Positions 1-7,033 of a stretch of DNA of 54,345 bases are shown here, in pieces. Position 1 is the first letter of the stretch; each line of letters begins with the position of its first letter. The position numbers were made by a program, and so were the translations under genes. A model generated the notes under the pieces. The model saw only the letters and a list, made by a program, of their open reading frames with translations, was not told the DNA's origin and made no database searches. Source of the DNA: a virus; IMG/VR virus record IMGVR_UViG_3300020401_001611, positions 1 to 54,345 of that record, one strand, 5' to 3'.

Positions 1-214
1 CTTTACAAGGATAGTTTCCAAAGTATCCGCTATCCATATAATAAAATTCTATGTTATCTCGCCAACATCTATCAATAAGTTTTCGCTTCCCCATACTTCT
101 TATAACTATTGGTCCTTTACCAAAATCATAATCATAATCATGAATAGGTAATTTTGCACCATTTGCAAACATATTGATATATTCGTCAGTAAGATTTTTA
201 CTTAAACATATCAT
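1..214 (-). CDS. Hypothetical protein, partial (3' end beyond window)
   Basis: An open frame runs from an ATG at 214 to the window edge, giving 71 codons with no stop. The start overlaps the last codons of the upstream glycosyltransferase (…TATGATATG…), the same tight coupling seen throughout this operon. The visible part contains a basic stretch (RSMGKRKLIDRCWRDN) followed by an aromatic segment (EFYYMDSGYFGN). I do not recognise the family with certainty. Its position at the end of a glycan cassette suggests a surface-polysaccharide or glycosyltransferase-associated role, which is inference only. The C-terminal part is missing, so no domain can be assigned. Confidence 0.6.
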   Translation of the reverse strand, partial: MICLSKNLTDEYINMFANGAKLPIHDYDYDFGKGPIVIRSMGKRKLIDRCWRDNIEFYYMDSGYFGNYPCK

Positions 215-869
215 ACAGTTCATCTTTCCATAACTGTGCAAATTCAGTGTCTCTATAGTTTTCAAACCAAGGACCACCTTCTGTGTAGTGTATTAGTTTA
301 GGCTTTTCAATATCATCGTATACGCCAACAAGGTAATTCCATGTATGATCTAGTTCACCAATTTCTTTATCCTTTAGCCAACTAAACCTGTGCAAATACG
401 CTCCATTTATTTCAGGATTATTTACAAAATCTTGTGTAACTTTTCTATTGCTTTTGTGACCACAATTCCATAGTACTACACTACTCCAATTTTTTCTAGG
501 ATATATAGTTTGTTTTTGGCCATCCATTTTAGTTGTTTCTTTTACTTTATAATCATGTTGTACGCACATTACTGCATACTTGTCATCTGCTTGATCAAAC
601 AATTCTTTAATATCAGTAGTAAGAATCATATCACAATCCATGAATAATGCCCAACCGTCAAAGTTTGTAAGTTCTGGAATAAGGAACCGTGTAAATGTAA
701 ATTCTGTTGATGCAAGTTTATCTATTGGTCTAGTATACCATCCTGCATCTCTAAGTTCTTGTTGTTTTAATGGACGTACATCTGCATTAGGTTGTTTAGA
801 AACAATACTATGTTTACATACTTGATACGCAATATCTTCTCTGGTGTCATATCCTACAAATACTTTCAT
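198..869 (-). CDS. GT8-like (GT-A fold) glycosyltransferase
   Basis: The 223-residue product probably transfers a sugar from a nucleotide-sugar donor in the cytoplasm. It starts MKVFVGYDTRE, a GT-A type first strand. A metal-binding DxD sits at about residues 78-80 (FMDCDM), and a late HYTEGGPW segment (about 194-201) matches the HxxGxxKPW-type motif of GT8 enzymes. It is short for the family but has all core elements. The start ATG overlaps the stop of the zf-CHCC gene (ATGA). Neighbours are a nucleotidyltransferase-cupin, a pyruvyltransferase and a methyltransferase, so it fits a phage-encoded glycan-modification cassette. Donor and acceptor cannot be told from sequence. Confidence 0.75.
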   Translation of the reverse strand: MKVFVGYDTREDIAYQVCKHSIVSKQPNADVRPLKQQELRDAGWYTRPIDKLASTEFTFTRFLIPELTNFDGWALFMDCDMILTTDIKELFDQADDKYAVMCVQHDYKVKETTKMDGQKQTIYPRKNWSSVVLWNCGHKSNRKVTQDFVNNPEINGAYLHRFSWLKDKEIGELDHTWNYLVGVYDDIEKPKLIHYTEGGPWFENYRDTEFAQLWKDELYDMFK

Positions 870-1039
870 TTTTCTTCTTCCTTCTTTTTTGCAAATTTTA
901 TATCACAGTAACCGCACACTACAAATCCTTCATCTGGTACAGTATAGTATACTTTTGGGTGATCCATATCTTCACCCATGCACCATACTCTTTCTTTGTC
1001 TGTATATATAATAGTATCTGGATATGCTGATTCTGTCAT
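866..1039 (-). CDS. Small zinc-finger protein, zf-CHCC (NDUFS6-like)
   Basis: This is a 57-residue gene packed between two longer ones, with ATGA overlaps at both ends (start ATG 1037-1039, stop 866-868). The translation has C20, H27-P28, C42 and C45 in the arrangement C-x6-H-P-x13-C-x2-C, ending GYCDIKF and a Lys/Glu tail. That matches the zf-CHCC family, known from the mitochondrial complex I subunit NDUFS6 and from short alphaproteobacterial proteins. Family knowledge says the four residues bind zinc. The role in a phage is unknown. The perfect overlaps and intact metal ligands argue that it is a real gene despite its size. Confidence 0.8.
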   Translation of the reverse strand: MTESAYPDTIIYTDKERVWCMGEDMDHPKVYYTVPDEGFVVCGYCDIKFAKKKEEEK

Positions 1040-1806
1040 TTTCTTTCTATATCTTCTTCAATACAGTTTTCACCGTATTGTATTTCAACTAATTTTAATG
1101 GTACATCATGTTCATTGGTTAATTGGTGCCAGGTATTGACAGGTATATGTAGACTTTTGTGTTGTTCGTATACTCCGTATAATTCTACATCAGATGAAAC
1201 GTTTAAAGTATAGACTGTAGCAGTTCCTTCTGCAACAAACCAATGTTCACTACGTTTATCGTGCCGTTGCATAGACAATTTTCCACCAGGCGGTACTGCT
1301 AACTCTTTCACCTTTGTATGTTTATCATATTCATGTATCACTCTATAATACCCCCATGACCTTTCTGTTTTGGGTGCTTTCCATTCATCTAACAACCAAC
1401 TACTACTATTAAGTTTGTCTGTGCCACCTATACCAAATGCAAATTCAACATTATTCATACCGCCATAGGTTTTATATTCTGGTGTGGTTGTGTTTGTTCT
1501 ATCTCCACCATTAGCAAAAATAATTTTAATTTTTCCATGTGTTGCCATTGTTTTGTAGATAGCTCCGCAAGCACTGCCGTCACTGTCATCAAAACTTATT
1601 ACTTTATCAACTACATCAAGTGATTCTATTACAGCACATCTATCCAAATAAGGCATAAAAGGCCTGCCTTTTTTATTAGTTAACCATTCGTCAGAATTGA
1701 CTCCAACGTGTAATTCGTCACCTAATTTTTTTGCTGATTTAAAATATTCTATGTGGCCGCGGTGTAAGGGATCAAAACCGCCTGTGACAAGTACGATTGT
1801 TTTCAT
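1036..1806 (-). CDS. Cytidylyltransferase-like domain fused to a cupin
   Basis: The 256-residue protein has two domains. Residues 1 to about 145 are a nucleotidyltransferase of the TagD/HldE-C type, with the active-site HxGH as H15-R-G-H18 and VGVNSDEWL downstream. Residues about 150-256 form a cupin with an RHDKRSEHWFVAEG metal-binding motif and HIPVNTWHQL, as in mannose-6-phosphate isomerase type II or WbuC-like cupins. It would activate a sugar or polyol phosphate to a nucleotide derivative and may isomerise or bind a sugar. A late-promoter octamer lies 5 bases upstream of the ATG. The fusion is unusual. The HxGH domain resembles the C-terminal half of the HldE at 44448-45599, so an ADP-heptose-like product is also possible. 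Confidence 0.75.
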   Translation of the reverse strand: MKTIVLVTGGFDPLHRGHIEYFKSAKKLGDELHVGVNSDEWLTNKKGRPFMPYLDRCAVIESLDVVDKVISFDDSDGSACGAIYKTMATHGKIKIIFANGGDRTNTTTPEYKTYGGMNNVEFAFGIGGTDKLNSSSWLLDEWKAPKTERSWGYYRVIHEYDKHTKVKELAVPPGGKLSMQRHDKRSEHWFVAEGTATVYTLNVSSDVELYGVYEQHKSLHIPVNTWHQLTNEHDVPLKLVEIQYGENCIEEDIERK

Positions 1807-1811
1807 ACTGA

Positions 1812-1819
1812 TATTTATA
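1812..1819 (-). promoter_or_regulatory. T4-type late promoter (TATAAATA)
   Basis: Reading the minus strand gives TATAAATA, the exact T4 late-promoter octamer recognised by gp55-type sigma factors. It is 5 bases upstream of the ATG at 1806 and follows the stop of the pyruvyltransferase gene. It would drive the nucleotidyltransferase-cupin, zf-CHCC and GT8 genes late in infection. The spacing puts the predicted transcript start at or next to the start codon. Confidence 0.6.
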
Positions 1820-1824
1820 TGCTA

Positions 1825-2586
1825 TTATAATTGTGATAAGAACATCTGATAAAATTTGTTATTATATTCTCTACACTCTTCTAAAAAGCCATCTAACCTA
1901 TTATTTACTGTTTGATATTTGTCGTTAATTGTATTTAAAAAATGTGGCTGATATTTCATATGGTCAAATTTTACACTCCAACTAGCAACTTGTACATTTT
2001 TACCTAATAGTTGTCCCCAATATGCTCCATGATAACTATCTGTAACTATAGTATTTGCACTACCAAGAAATTCTATTACATCAGAAAACTTAGAAGTATT
2101 ATTTTTCATTACAGGAAAGTTTTCGTTGTTAAGGAATTTTGTTTTGTAAGCATGTGTAAAATAAACTACCTCGTGTCTTTCGTTGTATTTTTTATCAAAA
2201 GATTTATGCATACAAGATACGCACGGAAGGTAATAATTATAATATCCTTCTATATAATCTCTAATGCCTATTAAATTACAATCCTCTATCCATTTAGGAT
2301 AATAAACATCAACAACTTTGTTGACATGTTTGACACCAAAATTATGTCCAATGCCCCATAATGTTGTTGTAAAAGGTTGCTTGTCTATAAGCATTTTTAT
2401 GTGTTTGCTAAACTTTTTATGTATTAATCCGCCGCCCCCTACAATTAGGTGTTTGTCTGATAAGTCTGTTTTGTTGTATAATATTTCTTCAGAACTACAA
2501 TCTATATCAAAATACCTACTTGGGTTGCAGAAGTAGTCTCCTACATTATTTTTTACTTTTCTGTGTGCTTCAATTATTTTGGACAT
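1825..2586 (-). CDS. Polysaccharide pyruvyltransferase family protein
   Basis: The 253-residue product has the hallmarks of the polysaccharide pyruvyltransferase family (CsaB/WcaK-like, GT-B-related). There is an N-terminal VGGGGLIHKKF loop at about 49-58, a central IGIRD segment, and a C-terminal TDSYHGAYWGQLLGK motif at about 182-196, matching the family S/D-x-x-H-x-x-x-x-A region. Members transfer pyruvate from PEP to sugars, or act as related sugar transferases. The start ATG lies 12 bases inside the end of the FkbM gene. The length is shorter than the usual 300-350 residues, with the missing part mostly at the N terminus. It probably decorates a surface or virion glycan. Confidence 0.75.
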   Translation of the reverse strand: MSKIIEAHRKVKNNVGDYFCNPSRYFDIDCSSEEILYNKTDLSDKHLIVGGGGLIHKKFSKHIKMLIDKQPFTTTLWGIGHNFGVKHVNKVVDVYYPKWIEDCNLIGIRDYIEGYYNYYLPCVSCMHKSFDKKYNERHEVVYFTHAYKTKFLNNENFPVMKNNTSKFSDVIEFLGSANTIVTDSYHGAYWGQLLGKNVQVASWSVKFDHMKYQPHFLNTINDKYQTVNNRLDGFLEECREYNNKFYQMFLSQL

Positions 2587-3290
2587 GCTATAAAATTATG
2601 GTAAAAACTAGAATCAGATGCAGTATGATTCAGCAACTTTTCTTTTGTACAAGTATTAAAATCTAAATCAATTATTTTATAATTTGTTTTGTCAAAAAAA
2701 TCGTATATATCTCCACTATTATAATTATAGTTTATCATATGTACATCTGCACATTCAAAGTATATAATTGGTTTATTTTTAGTAATAGTATCTATACAAC
2801 CTAATAATGTTTTTAATTCATTACCTTCTACATCAATTTTTATTAAGCCAACATTTTTAAAATTATAACTATCAAGTGTTCTTACTTCAACGGTTATGGT
2901 GTGGTATGTACCGTTTTGTCTTTGTTTTGTTAAGCCGCTCCAACCGCCTAGTTCTAAATCAATATGGAAATCTAATTGTCCTATTTCATCGCTCAGAGCA
3001 ACCTGATGAACATGCTGTGTGGCTTTTTTAAATTTAGGTTTGATTATACTTACAATTTTGGGTGTTGGTTCAAATAAATGTGCTTCGCTGTCAGGAAAAA
3101 ACTTAGCAATGTTTTTATACCAATTTCCTTTTCTTGCACCGATATCTATAATCATTTTTTGTGGTTTTAATTTTTTCTGCAAATAAGGAAATATAGCATT
3201 GTCTTCTTTACGTTTGTATTGCATGTAGACTTTTCCAATTTGCTTTTGCAACTTTGGGTATACTATCTCCTTTATACCATAGGTTGCCAT
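2574..3290 (-). CDS. FkbM-family SAM-dependent methyltransferase
   Basis: The 238-residue protein has a Rossmann methyltransferase core. SAM motif I is MIIDIGARKGNW (about 46-57), an acidic loop follows at HLFEP (71-75), and the FkbM signature LIKIDVEGNE lies near 149-158. FkbM enzymes O-methylate sugars and natural products. The annotated ATG at 3290 overlaps the upstream oxygenase gene by 83 bases. An internal ATG at 3224 (Met23) would shorten the overlap to 17 bases and still keep the whole catalytic domain, so the start is uncertain. It sits in the glycan cassette between an oxygenase and a pyruvyltransferase. Confidence 0.8.
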   Translation of the reverse strand: MATYGIKEIVYPKLQKQIGKVYMQYKRKEDNAIFPYLQKKLKPQKMIIDIGARKGNWYKNIAKFFPDSEAHLFEPTPKIVSIIKPKFKKATQHVHQVALSDEIGQLDFHIDLELGGWSGLTKQRQNGTYHTITVEVRTLDSYNFKNVGLIKIDVEGNELKTLLGCIDTITKNKPIIYFECADVHMINYNYNSGDIYDFFDKTNYKIIDLDFNTCTKEKLLNHTASDSSFYHNFIACPK

Positions 3291-4065
3291 ATACCTGTGT
3301 GCGTTGTAATTTAGTATGATCGTAATCTAATTTAACAGCATGTAATGTATTGTAATCAGGAGCAAACATTGTTATTGAATTATTTTTTGAATGCTCAAAA
3401 GATGTTTTAGCCCAATCCCACGGTACCCAACATGTATCTTTGGATGTGTTTGTTTTCCATTCTTCAAATATCCATTTTCTGTCATCTTGGAAATCCATAA
3501 AATGCGTATGTAAACCTAAGTCTTCAGCTTCGTCGTGTGTGTTAATATTAATCATATAGGTTGCACACTTACGTCTAATATCTGGGTGCGGACTAATTTC
3601 ATATCCGCTAACATATTTTTGTATTGCTGTATCTACACCAGTTTCGCCTGTCTTTTTGAATTTCTTTTTTATACATTTGTGCCATGCTTGACTGTTAAAG
3701 AAATCTACAAGTTCCTCTAATATTTTATCTTCATAGTATTTTAATCTAAATGCCACTCCATAACCTTCTAGTAAATCTTGATTAGCAACACCCTTTCCTA
3801 CATCTTTATTGTTATACCATTCGATATAACTTTTTACACTAGTTGTGCATCCTGGAAAAGGTTGAGGTTTGTATTTGAATTCGTCAGTAAGTCTACTACA
3901 CATTTCTTCAGTGGACTTAAATTCTGGCACTCTAATTTGTTTGCAATTTGTAATTCTTGAAAAATGGTCTTCTGTAAAAAAATCTTCTACATATATAAAC
4001 TTGAATGGTTGTTCTGTAAAATCAGCAGAATAGATTTTTTCTATTAGGTATGTAAAATCTTCCAT
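3208..4065 (-). CDS. 2OG-Fe(II) oxygenase-like protein
   Basis: From the ATG at 4065 this is 285 residues. The frame is open to a TTG at 4071, but the ATG has a good ribosome site (GGGAAGGA) at normal spacing. A double-stranded beta-helix oxygenase pattern is visible: a metal-binding HPD at about 160-162, a distal His near 242 (NTLHAV), and an Arg near 255 (QRTQVYG) positioned to bind 2-oxoglutarate. The N-terminal third is unique. It would hydroxylate a sugar, lipid or protein using O2 and 2-oxoglutarate. It leads the glycan cassette and has its own late promoter. Confidence 0.65.
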   Translation of the reverse strand: MEDFTYLIEKIYSADFTEQPFKFIYVEDFFTEDHFSRITNCKQIRVPEFKSTEEMCSRLTDEFKYKPQPFPGCTTSVKSYIEWYNNKDVGKGVANQDLLEGYGVAFRLKYYEDKILEELVDFFNSQAWHKCIKKKFKKTGETGVDTAIQKYVSGYEISPHPDIRRKCATYMININTHDEAEDLGLHTHFMDFQDDRKWIFEEWKTNTSKDTCWVPWDWAKTSFEHSKNNSITMFAPDYNTLHAVKLDYDHTKLQRTQVYGNLWYKGDSIPKVAKANWKSLHAIQT

Positions 4066-4083
4066 TGGCAATCCTTCCCTTTG

Positions 4084-4091
4084 TATTTATA
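4084..4091 (-). promoter_or_regulatory. T4-type late promoter (TATAAATA)
   Basis: The minus strand reads CTATAAATAC 18 bases upstream of the oxygenase ATG at 4065, with the GGGAAGGA ribosome site in between. It overlaps the last codons of the UvsY-like gene. It separates the recombination genes upstream from the late glycan cassette downstream. Confidence 0.65.
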
Positions 4092-4542
4092 GTGTTGCAT
4101 CTTCCATACCAGCAACACGTAATTTTACTACATTGGTTATTTGCCATTGTTTTTGATCAAGAGCCTTCAATACTCCTAACCATGTATTTCTTAATAATGC
4201 AAATTCGTTTATTATTTTTTCGTAGTCAACTACGTCTGCCTCGCCGTCAACGTATTTTTCTACGTCACGGCTTGACAGAGCTCGTTGATAATTTTCTAAA
4301 TATTTTTTAAAATAAGAACTTCGAAGACGCCTTAGTTCAATATTTAAATAGTTTAGTATAGCTTCAATTTCTTGCAATTGATTAAATCTATGTTCAACAA
4401 TACCAGGCATTTCTGCCGCCGCACGTTCAACATTTCCTTTGAGTTTAACTTCAACACGAGCTTGTATAAGTTCGCTTTCAAAGTATTTTACTGCATCAGG
4501 AATCTTAGATACATCACGAGATATTTCGCTATACCAACCCAT
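4087..4542 (-). CDS. uvsY: UvsY-like recombination mediator (putative)
   Basis: The 151-residue, largely helical, charged protein lies two genes downstream of UvsX. The C-terminal half (a KYLENYQRAL helix, then an ALDQKQWQITNVVKLR segment and a G-x-E near the end) resembles the arrangement of T4 UvsY, which ends with a similar hydrophobic helix and FEAG. T4 UvsY is 137 residues and loads UvsX onto gp32-covered single-stranded DNA. The assignment rests on context, size and weak motif resemblance. It could instead be an unrelated conserved phage protein. The start forms a TAATG coupling with the upstream 78-residue gene. Confidence 0.5.
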   Translation of the reverse strand: MGWYSEISRDVSKIPDAVKYFESELIQARVEVKLKGNVERAAAEMPGIVEHRFNQLQEIEAILNYLNIELRRLRSSYFKKYLENYQRALSSRDVEKYVDGEADVVDYEKIINEFALLRNTWLGVLKALDQKQWQITNVVKLRVAGMEDATL

Positions 4543-4778
4543 TAGTCTTCATCGTCCCAAGGATCGTCTTCTTCGTAATTTTCTGCATCAATATCTAGAA
4601 AATAATTTATAGCACCATCTAAAGTATGGTCAGTACCTAAGCATTGCGTAAGTGTATGATCATCAACGCCATAGTCTGCTAATAAATCAACATACCTTTC
4701 TGCCGCAATCTCTATATTTTTTTTATCGGTGTACTCTTTAAATAGTGTCCAAATATCAACGATTTGACTTTCGTCCAT
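4542..4778 (-). CDS. Small acidic hypothetical protein
   Basis: The 78-residue protein is strongly acidic at its C terminus (DAENYEEDDPWDDED). It is translationally coupled to its neighbours: 3 bases lie between it and the UvsX stop, and a TAATG overlap follows. No domain is recognised. The position between UvsX and the UvsY-like gene suggests a role in recombination or replication. Acidic tails in this setting can mimic DNA or contact ssDNA-binding proteins, but that is inference. Confidence 0.7.
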   Translation of the reverse strand: MDESQIVDIWTLFKEYTDKKNIEIAAERYVDLLADYGVDDHTLTQCLGTDHTLDGAINYFLDIDAENYEEDDPWDDED

Positions 4779-4781
4779 AGT

Positions 4782-5858
4782 TTACTCCTCGATTATTTCT
4801 TCGACTAGTTCTTCAACATCATCATCTGCGGTATTTACCACAGGCGAAATTTTTTCGCTGTATTCAGACATAATCAAATCGAGTTTTTCTCCTACCCATT
4901 GTTTACGATAGTCAAGATGTTCATTACCTGCTAAGTCAACATATTTTAGTCTGTTACCTTGTTTTACAAGTAATCCTTGTTTTTCAAACATGTCAACAAG
5001 TCCACTATAAGGATCCATTCCAGTTTCATATGGAATCTTGACTTGCACACCTTCAAACGGCTTTGCATATCTAGTTTTCATAACCTTACAACCAGCACGA
5101 ATACCACGTACATCACTTACTTTATTACCATCCTCATCTTCTTTTAGTTTCAACTTTTTCATTGCAACTACAATACTTGATGCATAGATAAAGCCTTGAC
5201 CACCTGAAATTTTATCATCTGGATCAAACATATCTTGCGATGCATATGTGTGGTTAGTACATACAAGTCCTACGTTGTGTGAACCTATCATGTTAACTGT
5301 ATTACGTACGAGTGCAGTCAATTGTTTAGGCTTACGACCCATATCGCCTTTCATGTCGCCTTTATTAAACTGATCAATGTCAGTAGGTGTAAGCAACATA
5401 CCTAAGCTATCAATAACAAACAAAACCTTAGGACGATCTTCTTCTGCCATAGATCTATAATCATCCATAAATGTTGAAATAGTTTTTGCAACATCATCTA
5501 TCATTGACATGTTCAATTTCAGTAGCTTATCTTCTGATGTATCAACTTCAAGTGCGTGTAACCATGATTCATCAAGTGCATTCTCTGAGTCAATAAGAAC
5601 TACAAAGATACCTTGTTCTTGTGCGGCTTTTACAATATTACCTGCACAAATGTAACTTTTACCTGCACCACTTTCGCCTGCAAATACTGTTACCTTACCT
5701 AGTGGAACACCTTTGTTAAAGTCTCCTGATACTAGATAGTTGAGTGCATAATTGCCTGTTGAAATCCAGTCAGTTGGATCGTTAAATCCTGCACTCATTC
5801 CTGTAATGGATTTTGTTAATTGCGTCCGAAACTTACTCGGATCAAATGCCTTTGCCAT
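4782..5858 (-). CDS. uvsX: UvsX, RecA-like recombinase
   Basis: The 358-residue strand-exchange ATPase forms filaments on ssDNA in phage recombination-dependent replication and repair. Walker A is GESGAGKS at 61-68, and Walker B is VLFVIDS at about 145-151. The CTNHTYAS segment and an ISGGQGF loop correspond to RecA-type L1/L2 regions. The acidic C terminus (DDDVEELVEEIIEE) resembles that of T4 UvsX. The length is close to T4 UvsX (about 390). The gene follows gp32 across a strong hairpin and has an AAGGAG ribosome site. It is cotranscribed with the 78-residue gene and the UvsY-like gene. Confidence 0.95.
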   Translation of the reverse strand: MAKAFDPSKFRTQLTKSITGMSAGFNDPTDWISTGNYALNYLVSGDFNKGVPLGKVTVFAGESGAGKSYICAGNIVKAAQEQGIFVVLIDSENALDESWLHALEVDTSEDKLLKLNMSMIDDVAKTISTFMDDYRSMAEEDRPKVLFVIDSLGMLLTPTDIDQFNKGDMKGDMGRKPKQLTALVRNTVNMIGSHNVGLVCTNHTYASQDMFDPDDKISGGQGFIYASSIVVAMKKLKLKEDEDGNKVSDVRGIRAGCKVMKTRYAKPFEGVQVKIPYETGMDPYSGLVDMFEKQGLLVKQGNRLKYVDLAGNEHLDYRKQWVGEKLDLIMSEYSEKISPVVNTADDDVEELVEEIIEE

Positions 5859-5879
5859 AGTATCTCCTTGTTAGCCTAG

Positions 5880-5901
5880 TATGGGGGATTTCTCCCCCAT
5901 A
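5880..5901 (-). terminator. Stable 9-bp hairpin with GAAA tetraloop between gp32 and uvsX
   Basis: The minus strand reads TATGGGGGA-GAAA-TCCCCCATA, a perfect 9-bp stem with five consecutive G-C pairs and a GNRA-class loop. No U-tract follows, so it is more likely a partial attenuator or mRNA-stabilising processing element than a full terminator. It would let gp32 message accumulate above uvsX message. Confidence 0.7.
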
Positions 5902-5905
5902 GAAT

Positions 5906-6907
5906 TTATTGATTTTGTCTTGCTCTGATCATTGCAAGAATGTCAGATCCGTCAGCATTTGCACCTTCTGCTTTAGCAGGTTCCTCTGCTTTAGGAGCAG
6001 GTGCAGGTTCAGGCTTTGGGTCTACAGTAGCCTCCTTAGCAGGTGCTTCTGCCTTTGGTGCTGTCATTGACGTTGCAGTACCGTTCGATGATGCTGTATT
6101 AGGATCACCTGTACGTGCTTGCATTCCTGCAGGACGGAAGTAGTTGCTCCATTTATCTGCATCATATGCTTCGCCATCTACTGATGCTTCAAACATCTCT
6201 TGCATTACCTTAAGTTCGACTTCAGTTGGCTTCTTAGGAAGGAAGTCAGAAAGGTTAAACAAGCCGTGTGTGTTTATAGCTTGCATTTCGGCATCATCTA
6301 GTGGACGTTCTCTTCTAGCCCAATTACTTGTGCTATAGTCTGCGTATCCACCTTTTGAAGTTTTGTTAAGACGGAAGTCTACACCAGCAGTATAATCTGT
6401 TGGCAATTCTTCCATATCAGGATCCATAAGAGCCTGCTTGATAATTTGGAAAATTTGTGGTCCAATTATAAAACGTCTAATTGGATTTTCTGGAGTCTCG
6501 TCATCTGAAAGTGGATTTTCAGTAACAAAGCCTTGGAAAATATAACTTCTCTTTTTCCAATATTTTCGACCCATATCTTCAAGACTTGGATCTTTAAACC
6601 AACCTCTAACTTCATTTAGAATATTACAAGTTTCACCATACATTTCCATACATGGTATCTGTACTTGTACAGGTCTACTTGCAGTGTCACCTTTTACACC
6701 TGCAAACGGAAGTTTGATCATCAAACGTTCTTTCCAGAAAAACGTATTGTCTTGATCTCCGTCAGGAAGGAAACGCATTGTTGCAGTTTGTCCTTCTTGC
6801 ATATTCCAAAATGGGTAGATTGGGTTTGGACCGCTTGGTCCTTGTGAACCACCTGAGCGTGATTCCTGTTCTTTAAGTTTAGCTCTAATTTCTGCTAATG
6901 ATGCCAT
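5906..6907 (-). CDS. 32: gp32 single-stranded DNA-binding protein
   Basis: The 333-residue protein coats ssDNA at the phage replication fork. The N terminus (MASLAEIRAKLKEQE) matches the T4-like gp32 cooperative-binding helix. The core has the family pattern PFWNMQEGQTATMRFLPDG and a central OB-fold. Residues about 265-315 form an Ala/Pro/Glu linker leading to a short C-terminal segment for partner binding. Only two Cys (86 and 94) are visible where T4 gp32 has its His-Cys3 zinc site, so zinc binding looks reduced or lost. A sigma70-type promoter and an AGGAGG ribosome site lie upstream. Confidence 0.93.
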   Translation of the reverse strand: MASLAEIRAKLKEQESRSGGSQGPSGPNPIYPFWNMQEGQTATMRFLPDGDQDNTFFWKERLMIKLPFAGVKGDTASRPVQVQIPCMEMYGETCNILNEVRGWFKDPSLEDMGRKYWKKRSYIFQGFVTENPLSDDETPENPIRRFIIGPQIFQIIKQALMDPDMEELPTDYTAGVDFRLNKTSKGGYADYSTSNWARRERPLDDAEMQAINTHGLFNLSDFLPKKPTEVELKVMQEMFEASVDGEAYDADKWSNYFRPAGMQARTGDPNTASSNGTATSMTAPKAEAPAKEATVDPKPEPAPAPKAEEPAKAEGANADGSDILAMIRARQNQ

Positions 6908-6967
6908 AGTTTTTGCCTCCTATAATTTGCCTATTGCATTGTGCCTAATTGTACAGCACTATATTGT

Positions 6968-6996
6968 ACTATACAGTCTTATTTAGCAAAGGTCAA
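6968..6996 (-). promoter_or_regulatory. Sigma70-type promoter for gp32-uvsX operon
   Basis: On the minus strand, TTGACC (6991-6996), a 17-base spacer and TATAGT (6968-6973) form a near-consensus sigma70 promoter. It reads into gp32 (start 6907), leaving a 5' leader of about 55 bases. Replication genes are normally early or middle genes in T4-like phages, so host-type recognition fits. Confidence 0.8.
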
Positions 6997-7011
6997 CCTT
7001 TTTTTGCTAAA
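6982..7011. repeat. Inverted repeat overlapping the gp32 promoter -35 box
   Basis: TTTAGCAAAGGT (6982-6993) pairs with ACC-TTT-GCTAAA (6996-7011). The stem is 12 bp and interrupted only by four extra T residues in one arm. The centre falls on the -35 hexamer of the gp32 promoter. It may be an operator, or a bidirectional terminator after the gene at 7034. The TTTGCTAAATA half also occurs upstream of the tail sheath gene. Confidence 0.55.
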
Positions 7012-7033
7012 TTCTTGAAATAATTGTATTTTT

